Part shown: positions 1 through 7,910 of the stretch, piece after piece | How positions within the stretch are numbered: position 1 is the stretch's first letter | Layout: each line of letters begins with the position of its first letter | Source: Planctomycetota bacterium | GTDB lineage: Bacteria; Planctomycetota; J058 | Reading direction: 5' to 3' | Assembly: GCA_019636275.1 (NCBI GenBank) | Contig: JAHBXY010000001.1 | Coordinates: 62,001 to 126,000 of the forward strand | Length of the DNA stretch: 64,000 nucleotides | Notes under the pieces: generated by a model | Databases searched by the model: none | What the model saw: only the letters and a program-made list of their open reading frames with translations | Told to the model about the DNA's origin: nothing | Translations under genes and position numbers: made by a program

Positions 1-2
1 GC

Positions 3-494
3 CCCTGGGAGCGCCTCACCGTGCTCAAGCCCCCGGCGCGGCTGGCGATCACGGCGACGCCGGGCCGGCACGGCCCCCGGCCGGCCGCCTGGCTCCTGCC
101 GCCCGTCATGGGCAGCGTCCTCGAGCTGGGGCCGATCACGGCGCGGCCGGCCCTGCGCCTGTGGATCTCGGGGGACACGCTCGTGACCGACACCCTGCAC
201 GAGCTCCCGCGCCGCTGGGCGGGGATCGACCTCGCGCTCCTGCACCTCGGCGGCACGCGCGTGCTCGGGGTCCTCGTGACGATGGACGCGGCCCAGGGGG
301 TCGAGGCGCTCAGGCGCGTGCAGCCGCGGCGCGCCCTGCCGATCCACACCGACGACTACGACGTGTTCACGTCGTCGCTCGACGACTTCCTCGAGGCCGC
401 GCGCGCGGCGGGCTTCGGCGACCGGATCGTGACCCTCGCCCGCGGCGAGCGGCTCGACCTCGAGGTGCCCGCGCCCCAGCGGGCCCGCCCGTGA
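3..494 (+). CDS. MBL-fold metallo-hydrolase, C-terminal part (5' end outside window)
   Basis: The reading frame is already open at the left edge (PWERLTVLKPP before the first GTG at 21), so this is the tail of a longer gene. The visible ~160 residues look like the second half of a metallo-beta-lactamase-fold hydrolase: ITATPGRHGP (substrate-side loop), LPPVMGS, LWISGDT (the strand and Asp that bridge the metals), LLHLGG, and PIHTDDYDVF near the end (the last metal-ligand His). It resembles the UlaG/RomA-like branch of soluble MBL proteins, which act on diverse phosphoesters or lactones; the substrate cannot be told from here. The N-terminal HxHxDH metal site lies outside the window. The stop shares GTGA with a possible small downstream ORF. 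Confidence 0.75.
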   Translation, partial: PWERLTVLKPPARLAITATPGRHGPRPAAWLLPPVMGSVLELGPITARPALRLWISGDTLVTDTLHELPRRWAGIDLALLHLGGTRVLGVLVTMDAAQGVEALRRVQPRRALPIHTDDYDVFTSSLDDFLEAARAAGFGDRIVTLARGERLDLEVPAPQRARP

Positions 495-673
495 GCTGCC
501 CCGATCGACCTCGTCGCCGCGTCGTCGGCCCGGAGCGCCGGCAGCTCACGACCTGGGTCGACCGCGCGGACGACGTCCTGCTCGGACGCCTGTCGCGGCA
601 GGCGGCGCGCTTCGCCGCGAGCGCCGTGCGCCTGCCTGCGGCCCGGCGAGGACCGGGAGCGAGGCCCCTGTGA
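491..673 (+). CDS. possible small coupled ORF, 60 aa
   Basis: A GTG start overlaps the stop of the MBL-fold gene (GTGA), a common sign of translational coupling. The product is Arg-rich with one possible amphipathic stretch (TTWVDRADDVLLGRLSRQ). No family is recognised. In DNA this GC-rich an open frame of this length can arise by chance, so the overlap is the only real support. Beyond it, 674-720 holds only a short direct repeat (GGCTCAGACC-like, about 707-727). Confidence 0.25.
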   Translation: MSCPDRPRRRVVGPERRQLTTWVDRADDVLLGRLSRQAARFAASAVRLPAARRGPGARPL

Positions 674-720
674 CCCGGTCCACGCGCTCGGACCCTCGCT
701 CGGACCAGGCTCAGACCGGC

Positions 721-1113
721 TCAGACCAGGGAGGTCCGGCGGCCCGAGCACAGCCGGTCCACGACCTGCACCAGGCGCCACTCCTCGAGGTCGTCGGGGA
801 GGGCGCCGAGCGCGCCGTACTCCAGGACGAGGTCCACCACGTCGCGGTCGGCGGGCCGGTCGGAGAGGACCACGACCGGGGTGCGCCGCAGGCGCGGGTG
901 CGCGCGCAGGAAGCCCAGGAGGTCCCGCGCGCCGGCGCCCGCCCGGGGGAGGTCGACGAAGACGGCGCGCGGCCGCAGCCGGGAGCCCTCCAGGTCGTGG
1001 CGCGCCCGGGCGCAGTCCCGCGCGCACACGATCCGCACCCCACCCGGCGTGATCACGTCGCACACGGCGCTGCTGACGCAGGGTCCCCGCGCGACGAGCA
1101 GTGCAGTCTTCAT
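721..1113 (-). CDS. receiver-like (CheY-type) small protein
   Basis: A 130-residue protein starting MKTALLVARGP. It has the alternating strand/helix pattern of a response-regulator receiver domain: a hydrophobic first strand (TALLVARG), a central strand RAVFVDLP where the phospho-acceptor Asp is expected, TPVVVLSDRP matching the strand with the conserved Thr/Ser, and a final ALGALPDDL segment in the position of the Lys loop. The acidic pocket and the Lys are not clearly present, so it may be a degenerate or pseudo-receiver without phosphotransfer. The ATG at 1113 is preferred over upstream starts because GGGGAGGGG sits just before it and upstream residues are low-complexity Arg/Gly. It is divergent from the CBS gene, with about 210 bp between them for promoters. 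Confidence 0.6.
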   Translation of the reverse strand: MKTALLVARGPCVSSAVCDVITPGGVRIVCARDCARARHDLEGSRLRPRAVFVDLPRAGAGARDLLGFLRAHPRLRRTPVVVLSDRPADRDVVDLVLEYGALGALPDDLEEWRLVQVVDRLCSGRRTSLV

Positions 1114-1322
1114 GCCCCTCCCCGAAGCAAGGGGGGCGCCGCGCCTTCGCCCGCCGCGGCGGACCGCCGGTCGAGAGAACTCGTCGTCTCCCCGCCGGCC
1201 GGCGCCGGGGCGCGGACGGGACACCGCCGTCCCGCCCTGCCGGCGCGTCGGCCACGGCCACGCGGCACGCGCTGTGCCGCGTGTCGTCCTGAGGACTTCG
1301 ACGCAGCCAGAGGAGGTGAAGC

Positions 1323-1760
1323 GTGCGTTGCGAAGAGCTGATGAAGCGGGACCCGGAGTGCGTCCGCCCGCAGGACTCGATCCATGAGGCCGCGCGGCTG
1401 ATGCGCGACCGGGGGATCGGCTTCCTGCCCGTGTGCGACGAGGACCGGAAGGTCCTCGGCACGATCACGGACCGGGACATCGTGATCCGCGCGGTCGCGG
1501 ACAACCGACCGCTCCAGTCGACGACCTGCGAGGACATCATGTCCCGCGAGGTCGTGTGCTGTCTGCCCGACGACGACCTGTCGGACTGCGAGGCCAAGAT
1601 GGCCTCGCACCGCAAGTCGCGCATCATGATCTGCGACGCGGACGAGCGCCTCGTCGGCGTGATCAGCCTGTCGGACATCGCGCAGCACGAGCGGTCCAGG
1701 AAGGCGGGCAAGACCCTGCGCAGCGTCACGGCTCGCGAGGCCCGCGAGGTCAAGGTCTGA
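1323..1760 (+). CDS. CBS-domain pair protein
   Basis: A 145-residue cytoplasmic protein made of two tandem CBS motifs (a Bateman module) and little else. The first runs from about residue 5 (LMKRDPECVRPQDSIHEAA) to VLGTITDRDIVIRAV; the second from DIMSREVVCCLPDDDL to LVGVISLSDIAQHE. The TDRD and SLSD signatures are the usual adenosyl-ligand-contacting ends of each repeat. Such stand-alone pairs bind AMP, ATP or SAM and act as energy sensors, often beside stress or redox genes. The GTG start is set by a strong AGGAGGTGAA ribosome site 6 bases upstream. A strong hairpin follows the stop. Confidence 0.85.
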   Translation: MRCEELMKRDPECVRPQDSIHEAARLMRDRGIGFLPVCDEDRKVLGTITDRDIVIRAVADNRPLQSTTCEDIMSREVVCCLPDDDLSDCEAKMASHRKSRIMICDADERLVGVISLSDIAQHERSRKAGKTLRSVTAREAREVKV

Positions 1761-1780
1761 CCGAGCCGGCGCGATCGGGC

Positions 1781-1810
1781 GCGCGCGCGGGCTCGGGAGC
1801 CCGCGCGCGC
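1781..1810. terminator. strong GC hairpin after the CBS gene
   Basis: Perfect 12-bp stem GCGCGCGCGGGC / GCCCGCGCGCGC with a 6-base loop (TCGGGA), 20 bases after the CBS stop. It lacks a T-run, so any terminator activity would be non-canonical; this is typical of very GC-rich genomes. Confidence 0.4.
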
Positions 1811-1926
1811 CCGCGCCGTCGTGAGCGGCCGTGAGCCCATGAGCGGCCGCGGGCCCGGCGGGCCCGTGGGGGGGCATGGCGCGTGCTGGAAGCGGTGACC
1901 GAGGGGGGAACGCGTGGAAGCGGCGA

Positions 1927-2949
1927 ATGGAAGGACTGCGTCATCCCTGGCTCGTCGCGGCCTGGCCCGGCATGGGCGTGGTCGGGTTCGGGGCGGCCGC
2001 GCACCTGGTCAACGCGCTGGGCGCGCGGCCGGTGGCCGAGGTGGACCCCCACGGCTACTTCGAGCTCGAGCGGGTCCAGGTGAGCAAGGGCGTGCTCCAG
2101 CGCGTCCGGCTGCCCCGGACCGTGTTCCACGCCTGGCGCGACCCGGCCGGCCGGCGCGACCTGCTCGTGCTCCTGGGCGAGGCGCAGCCCCAGGCCCACG
2201 GCTACGAGTACTGCGAGGAGGTCCTGCGCACCGCGCGCGACCTCGGCATCGAGCGCGTCGTGACCTTCGCCGCCATGGCGGCGGTGATCGACCCGCGCGC
2301 CGAGCCCCGCGTGCTCGCCGTGACCACCCCCGACGAGGGCGCGCTGCAGGGGGAGCTCGCCGGCGCCGGCGTGCCGGTGCTGGACGAGGGCGAGATCGGC
2401 GGGCTCAACGGCGTCCTACTGGCCGCCGCGGCGGCCCAGGGCATCGCCGGGGTCGGGCTCCTGGGCGAGTTCCCCTACTTCGCCACGTCGCTGCCCAACC
2501 CCAAGGCGTCGCGCGCGGTCGTCGAGTCGTTCTCCCGCCTCGCCGGCCTGACCGTCGACCTCGCGGCGCTCGACGCGCAGGTCGCCGAGGTCGAGGAGGG
2601 GCTCATCGAGCTGCTCGAGCGCCTCGAGCAGGAGGCCGGCGGCGAGGAGACCGAGCGCCTGCGGGCGCCGCCGCCCCCGGATGACGAGGAGCTGGTGGAC
2701 GAGGACGAGGGCGCGGAGCAGCCGGCCGACGGCGCCGAGGCGGGGGGTGCCGAGGCGGGGGCTGCCGGGGCGGGGGCTGCCGAGGCCGGCGCCCTCCCAC
2801 GCGAGGCGCGCGCGCGCATCGAGGCGCTGTTCGAGCGCGCCCGCACCGACCGGCAGGCCGCCCTCGAGCTCAAGGCGGAGCTCGACCGCCACGGCGCGTT
2901 CAAGAAGTACGAGGACCGCTTCCTCGACCTCTTCAAGCGCGCCGAGTAG
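1927..2949 (+). CDS. PAC2-family protein (proteasome-assembly-chaperone-like)
   Basis: About 340 residues. The N-terminal ~220 match the PAC2 family: LVAAWPGMGVVGFGAAAHLV near the start, LVLLGEAQP, VVTFAAMAA, GGLNGVLLAAAAAQGIAGVGLLGEFPYFA, then the conserved PNPKASRAVV segment. Archaeal and actinobacterial PAC2 proteins resemble eukaryotic proteasome chaperones but their bacterial function is unsettled. The C-terminal part is different: a coiled-coil-like stretch, a low-complexity Glu/Ala/Gly linker (about residues 255-295), then a charged helical tail (ARIEALFERA...KKYEDRFLDLFKRAE). Met at 1927 is preferred over the ATG at 1876 because the intervening 17 residues look non-coding and GGAAG precedes 1927. 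A small GACTCC/GGAGTC hairpin follows the stop. Confidence 0.8.
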   Translation: MEGLRHPWLVAAWPGMGVVGFGAAAHLVNALGARPVAEVDPHGYFELERVQVSKGVLQRVRLPRTVFHAWRDPAGRRDLLVLLGEAQPQAHGYEYCEEVLRTARDLGIERVVTFAAMAAVIDPRAEPRVLAVTTPDEGALQGELAGAGVPVLDEGEIGGLNGVLLAAAAAQGIAGVGLLGEFPYFATSLPNPKASRAVVESFSRLAGLTVDLAALDAQVAEVEEGLIELLERLEQEAGGEETERLRAPPPPDDEELVDEDEGAEQPADGAEAGGAEAGAAGAGAAEAGALPREARARIEALFERARTDRQAALELKAELDRHGAFKKYEDRFLDLFKRAE

Positions 2950-2960
2950 ACGCAGGGGAA

Positions 2961-2981
2961 GACTCCGCGTCGCGGGGAGTC
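2961..2981. terminator. short hairpin after PAC2 gene
   Basis: GACTCC and GGAGTC are separated by 9 bases, starting 11 bases after the stop. A 6-bp stem without a T-run is a weak terminator candidate, supported mainly by its position between two transcription units. Confidence 0.3.
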
Positions 2982-3115
2982 CTCCTCCATGGCGCGGCGC
3001 GCAACCCGTTTCGCATCGACCCCATCGCACCGCCGCGGGGTGGTTCGCCCGATGCTCGTCCCGTAGCCTGCCGCCTGGCGACCACACCAGGCGTAGAGCA
3101 GGGGTACGGGTTCAC

Positions 3116-5248
3116 ATGGAGATCTGGCCCGGAGACCCCTACCCGCTGGGGGCGACCTTCGACGGGACGGGGACCAACTTCGCGATCTTCTCGGAGCACG
3201 CCGAGCGCGTCGAGCTGTGCCTGTTCGACGGGGACGGCGACGGCGAGGAGCGGCGCGTCCCGCTCCCCGAGGTGGATGCGTTCGTGTGGCACGGCTACCT
3301 CCCCGAGGTCGGCCCGGGGCAGCGCTACGGCTACCGCGTGCACGGACCGTGGGAGCCGCGGCGCGGGCTGCGCTTCAACGGCCACAAGCTCCTGATCGAC
3401 CCCTACGCCAAGGCGATCGACGGCCCGGTGAGCTGGGACCCCGCCGTCTTCCCCTACGTCCTCGGTCAGCCCTTGCGGCGCGACGACCGCGACAGCGCCC
3501 CCTTCATGCCGCGCTCCGTCGTCGTGACCCCCTTCTTCGACTGGGGCGCCGACCGGCCGCTGCGCACCCCCTTGCACGAGACGATCGTCTACGAGGTCCA
3601 CGTCAAGGGCTTCACCGCCAGCTTCCCCGGGCTGCCCGAGGACCTGCGCGGCACCTACATGGGCCTCGCCCACCCGGCGGTGATCGAGTACCTCAAGGAC
3701 CTCGGCGTCACGGCGGTCGAGCTCATGCCCGTGCATCACTTCGTGCACGACCAGCACCTGCTCGAGCGCGGGCTGCGCAACTACTGGGGCTACAACTCGA
3801 TCGGCTACCTGGCGCCGCACGACGAGTACTCGAAGGTCTCGCAGTCGGGGCGCCGTGGCGCGCAGGTCAACGAGTTCAAGAGCATGGTCAAGAGCCTGCA
3901 CGAGGCCGGGCTCGAGGTGATCCTCGACGTGGTCTACAACCACACGGCCGAGGGCAACCACCTCGGCCCCATGCTCTCGTTCAAGGGGATCGACAACCAG
4001 GCCTACTACCGGCTCATGGCGCAGGACCCGCAGCACTACATGGACTACACGGGCTGCGGCAACAGCCTGAACATGCGCCACCCGCACGTGCTGCAGCTCA
4101 TCATGGACTCGCTGCGCTACTGGGTCGAGGAGATGCACGTCGACGGGTTCCGCTTCGACCTCGCGGCCACCCTCGCCCGCGAGCTGCACGAGGTCGACCG
4201 CCTCTCGGCCTTCTTCGACCTGATCCAGCAGGACCCGGTCGTCTCGCGGGTGAAGCTCATCGCGGAGCCCTGGGACATCGGCCAGGGCGGCTACCAGGTG
4301 GGCAACTTCCCGCCGCAGTGGTCGGAGTGGAACGGGAAGTACCGCGACTGCGTGCGCGACTTCTGGCGCGGGCAGGACGAGACCATGGCGGAGTTCGCCT
4401 ACCGCTTCACCGGCAGCTCCGACCTCTACGAGACGACCGGCCGGCGGCCGTTCTCGAGCATCAACTTCGTCACGGCGCACGACGGCTTCACCCTGCGCGA
4501 CCTCGTCTCCTACAACGACAAGCACAACGAGCACAACGGCGAGGGGAACCGCGACGGCGAGTCGCACAACCGCTCCTGGAACTGCGGCGCCGAGGGCGAG
4601 ACCGACGACCCCGGCATCCTGGCCCTGCGCGGGCGGCAGCAGCGGAACTTCCTCGTCACCCTGCTCCTGTCGCAGGGCGTCCCCATGCTCCTGCACGGCG
4701 ACGAGCTGGGCCGGACGCAAGGGGGCAACAACAACGGCTACTGCCAGGACGGCCCGCTGACCTGGGTCGACTGGACGTCGATCGACGAGGACCTGCTCGG
4801 CTTCGTGCGCGGGCTCATCGCCCTGCGCCAGGCGCATCCGATCCTCCGTCGGCGGCGGTTCTTCCACGGCCAGAGCGTCCGCGGCTCGGGCGGCCTGACG
4901 GACATCGCCTGGTTCAAGCCCACCGGGGAGCCCATGACCGACGACGACTGGGCCGAGGCGTCCTTCGCCAAGTCGCTGGCCGTGTTCCTCAACGGCCTGG
5001 GGATCCCCAGCACCGACCGCCGCGGGCAGCGCATCACCGACGACTCGTTCCTGGTGCTCTTCAACGCGCACTGGGAGCCGCTGACCTTCCGCCTGCACGA
5101 GGGCCTCGGCGAACGGCCCTGGCAGCGCCTCATCGACACGTCGGACGAGCGGCCGCTGCGGCGCGAGGAGGAGGCCGAGCAGGTCGAGGTCGGGATCGAC
5201 TTCATCGTCGCCGATCGCAGCGTGCAGGTGCTGCGCCGTGGCGAGTAG
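3116..5248 (+). CDS. glgX: glycogen debranching enzyme GlgX/TreX
   Basis: A 710-residue GH13 isoamylase-type enzyme that hydrolyses alpha-1,6 branches of glycogen or limit dextrin. An N-terminal CBM48-like domain (GDPYPLGATFDGTGTNFAIF) is followed by the (beta/alpha)8 barrel. Catalytic residues are visible: nucleophile Asp348 in DGFRFDLA, acid/base Glu384 in LIAEPWDIG, and Asp456 in TAHDGFTLRDLVSYN. The PWDIGQGGYQVGNFP and GQDETMAEFAYRFTGSSDLY segments are typical of GlgX/TreX. Length matches the family. The ATG at 3116 gives the canonical N-terminus. It is first in an operon with treY and treZ and overlaps treY by 11 bases, so its job here is probably to supply linear maltodextrins for trehalose synthesis. 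Confidence 0.95.
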   Translation: MEIWPGDPYPLGATFDGTGTNFAIFSEHAERVELCLFDGDGDGEERRVPLPEVDAFVWHGYLPEVGPGQRYGYRVHGPWEPRRGLRFNGHKLLIDPYAKAIDGPVSWDPAVFPYVLGQPLRRDDRDSAPFMPRSVVVTPFFDWGADRPLRTPLHETIVYEVHVKGFTASFPGLPEDLRGTYMGLAHPAVIEYLKDLGVTAVELMPVHHFVHDQHLLERGLRNYWGYNSIGYLAPHDEYSKVSQSGRRGAQVNEFKSMVKSLHEAGLEVILDVVYNHTAEGNHLGPMLSFKGIDNQAYYRLMAQDPQHYMDYTGCGNSLNMRHPHVLQLIMDSLRYWVEEMHVDGFRFDLAATLARELHEVDRLSAFFDLIQQDPVVSRVKLIAEPWDIGQGGYQVGNFPPQWSEWNGKYRDCVRDFWRGQDETMAEFAYRFTGSSDLYETTGRRPFSSINFVTAHDGFTLRDLVSYNDKHNEHNGEGNRDGESHNRSWNCGAEGETDDPGILALRGRQQRNFLVTLLLSQGVPMLLHGDELGRTQGGNNNGYCQDGPLTWVDWTSIDEDLLGFVRGLIALRQAHPILRRRRFFHGQSVRGSGGLTDIAWFKPTGEPMTDDDWAEASFAKSLAVFLNGLGIPSTDRRGQRITDDSFLVLFNAHWEPLTFRLHEGLGERPWQRLIDTSDERPLRREEEAEQVEVGIDFIVADRSVQVLRRGE

Positions 5249-7910
5249 CGACCGCGTCGCCCCGCGGGCGACCTACCGCCTGCAGGTCCGCCCCGGGTTC
5301 GGCCTCGACGAGGTGGCCGCGCTGGCCCCGTACCTGCGCGACCTGGGCGTCAGCCACGTCTACCTGTCGCCGATCCTCCAGGCGGCGCCCGGGAGCACGC
5401 ACGGCTACGACGTCGTGGACCACGGGCGCGTCAACGAGGAGCTGGGCGGCGCCGCGGCCCACGCGCGCATGTGCGCCGCCATGGGGGAGGCCGGCCTCGG
5501 GCAGGTGATCGACATCGTGCCCAACCACATGTCGGTCGCGACCCACCTCAACCGCTGGTGGTGGGACGTCCTCGAGAACGGGCCCGTCAGCCGCTACGCC
5601 GGCTACTTCGACGTGGACTGGAACCCGGTCGAGGAGCGCATGCGCAACAAGGTGCTCCTGCCGGTGCTGGGCGACCGCTACGGGCGGCTGCTCGACGGCG
5701 GCGCCCTGCGCGTCGTGCGCGAGGACGGCGAGTTCACCGTGCGCGTCTACGACAAGCTCCTGCCCGTGGCGCTCGGGTCGCTCGCCGAGCCGCTCGGACG
5801 GGCGGCGACGCGCGCCGGCTCGAACGCCCTGGCCTTCCTCGTCGACGCGATCACCAGCCTGCCCGAGCCGCATCTGACCGACGGCGAGAGCATGCTGCGC
5901 CGCCACCGCGACAAGGCCGTGATCGCCGACCTCCTGGCGCGCCTCTTCCGGGAGGAGCCCGAGGTCGCCCGCGCGGTCGACGAGGTGATCGCCGAGCTGA
6001 ACGCCGACCCCGAGCAGCTCGACGCGCTGCTCGAGCAGCAGAACTACCGCCTGGCCTTCTGGCGCGCCGCGCGCCACGACCTCGACTATCGGCGGTTCTT
6101 CGACATCAACACGCTCGCCGGGCTGCGCATGGCGGAGGAGCGCGTGTTCAAGGACACGCACGCGCTGGTGATCTCCTGGGTGCAGGAGGGCGTGATCGAC
6201 GGCCTGCGCATCGACCACCCCGACGGGCTGCGCGACCCGGAGGGCTACTTCCGCCGGCTGCGCCAGGCGGCGCCGCGGGCCTGGGTCGTGGCCGAGAAGA
6301 TCCTCGAGCACGACGAGCCGCTGCCGGAGACGTGGCCGATCGACGGCACGACGGGCTACGAGTTCGCCAACCGCGTCACCGGGCTGTTCGTCGACCCCGA
6401 GGGCGAGCCGGCCCTGACCGAGACCTGGGCCTCGTTCGTGGGCGACGTCCCCCACGACGTCACGGCGCTCCTGCGGCGCAAGAAGCGCATGGTCATCCGC
6501 GAGCTGTTCTCGGCCGACCTGGGCCGGCTCGTGAACGTGCTCGTGCAGGTGTGCGAGCGCCACCGCCGCTACCGCGACTACACCCGGCCCGAGATGCGCG
6601 AGGCGCTCGAGGAGGTCCTGGCCTGCCTGCCGGTCTACCGCACCTACGTGCGCCCGGGCGAGCCGGCGACCGAGCGCGACGTGTCGATCATCCAGCGCGC
6701 CGTCGAGGCCGCGCGCGAGGAGCGGCCCGCGCTCGACCCCGACCTGATGTCGTTCCTGCGCAACATCCTCTGCGGCTGGATCCAGGGCGAGCTGGAGCAG
6801 GAGCTCGTCCTGCGCGCGCAGCAGCTCTCCGGCGCGGTCATGGCCAAGGGCTTCGAGGACACCGCGCTCTACTGCCACCACCGGCTCGTGGCCCTGAACG
6901 AGGTCGGCGGCGACCCGGGCCGCTTCGGCGAGGCGCCGGCCGACTTCCACGCCTGGTGCCAGCGCGTGCAGCAGCGCTGGCCGACGACCATGCTCGGGAC
7001 CTCGACGCACGACACCAAGCGCAGCGAGGACGTGCGCGCGCGGCTCGCGCTCCTCAGCGAGGTCCCGCGCGCCTGGGAGGCGGCCGTGCGCCGCTGGTCC
7101 GAGCTGGCCGAGCGGCACCGCCAGGGCGGGTGGCCCGACCGCGCCATGGAGTACCTGCTCTGGCAGACCTTCTTCGGCGCGTGGCCGCTCTCGGGCGAGC
7201 GGCTGGCCGCGTACGTGGAGAAGGCCGCGCGCGAGGCGAAGGTCCACACCTCCTGGACCAACCAGTCGCCCGAGTACGAGGCCGCCCTCAAGGCCTTCGC
7301 CCACGGCGTGGCGACGGACCCGGAGATCACGGCCGAGGTGGAGCGCTTCGTCGAGTCGCTGCGCCTGCCGGCCTACGCCACGTCGCTCTCGGCGCTGGCG
7401 ATCAAGCTCACCGCGCCCGGGGTGCCCGACGTCTACCAGGGCAACGAGGTGTGGGACTACAGCCTCGTCGACCCCGACAACCGCCGGCCGGTCGACTTCG
7501 AGCGCCGCCGGCGCCTGGCCGCCGAGCTGCCGCGCCTGTCCGTCGAGGCCGTCATGGCGCGCATGGAGGAGGGAGCGCCGAAGCTGTGGCTGCTCACGCG
7601 CGGGCTGGCCCTGCGCGCCCGGCGCCCGGAGTGGTTCGACGGCGCCGCCGGCTACGCGCCCCTCGAGCTCGAGGGCGCCCACGCCGCCCGCGCGGTCGTC
7701 TTCGCGCGGGCCGGGCGCGTGATCACCTGCGCGCCGCGCCTGCACGTGGCCGTGGCTCGCGACGGCTGGGGCGACACGGCCCTGCGCCTGCCGCCCGGCG
7801 CCTGGCGCGACGTCCTCACCGACGCGCGGCACAAGGGCGGCGCCGCCGTGCGGCTGGAGCAGCTCCTGGCGCGCTTCCCTGTGGCGATCCTCGCCCGGGA
7901 GGACGCGTGA
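5238..7910 (+). CDS. treY: maltooligosyltrehalose synthase TreY
   Basis: An 890-residue GH13 enzyme that isomerises the reducing-end alpha-1,4 bond of maltodextrins to alpha,alpha-1,1, giving maltooligosyl trehalose. Diagnostic features: the N-terminus PRATYRLQVRPGFGLDEVA, SHVYLSPILQAAPGSTHGYD, IVPNHMSV, nucleophile Asp326 in GLRIDHPDGLRDPEGYF, Glu353 in VVAEKIL, and Asp592 in GTSTHDTKRSEDVRARL. The long insertions and ~890 length are characteristic. The GTG start lies inside the end of glgX, and the stop shares GTGA with treZ, so all three are probably translated in a coupled way. Confidence 0.95.
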   Translation: MASSDRVAPRATYRLQVRPGFGLDEVAALAPYLRDLGVSHVYLSPILQAAPGSTHGYDVVDHGRVNEELGGAAAHARMCAAMGEAGLGQVIDIVPNHMSVATHLNRWWWDVLENGPVSRYAGYFDVDWNPVEERMRNKVLLPVLGDRYGRLLDGGALRVVREDGEFTVRVYDKLLPVALGSLAEPLGRAATRAGSNALAFLVDAITSLPEPHLTDGESMLRRHRDKAVIADLLARLFREEPEVARAVDEVIAELNADPEQLDALLEQQNYRLAFWRAARHDLDYRRFFDINTLAGLRMAEERVFKDTHALVISWVQEGVIDGLRIDHPDGLRDPEGYFRRLRQAAPRAWVVAEKILEHDEPLPETWPIDGTTGYEFANRVTGLFVDPEGEPALTETWASFVGDVPHDVTALLRRKKRMVIRELFSADLGRLVNVLVQVCERHRRYRDYTRPEMREALEEVLACLPVYRTYVRPGEPATERDVSIIQRAVEAAREERPALDPDLMSFLRNILCGWIQGELEQELVLRAQQLSGAVMAKGFEDTALYCHHRLVALNEVGGDPGRFGEAPADFHAWCQRVQQRWPTTMLGTSTHDTKRSEDVRARLALLSEVPRAWEAAVRRWSELAERHRQGGWPDRAMEYLLWQTFFGAWPLSGERLAAYVEKAAREAKVHTSWTNQSPEYEAALKAFAHGVATDPEITAEVERFVESLRLPAYATSLSALAIKLTAPGVPDVYQGNEVWDYSLVDPDNRRPVDFERRRRLAAELPRLSVEAVMARMEEGAPKLWLLTRGLALRARRPEWFDGAAGYAPLELEGAHAARAVVFARAGRVITCAPRLHVAVARDGWGDTALRLPPGAWRDVLTDARHKGGAAVRLEQLLARFPVAILAREDA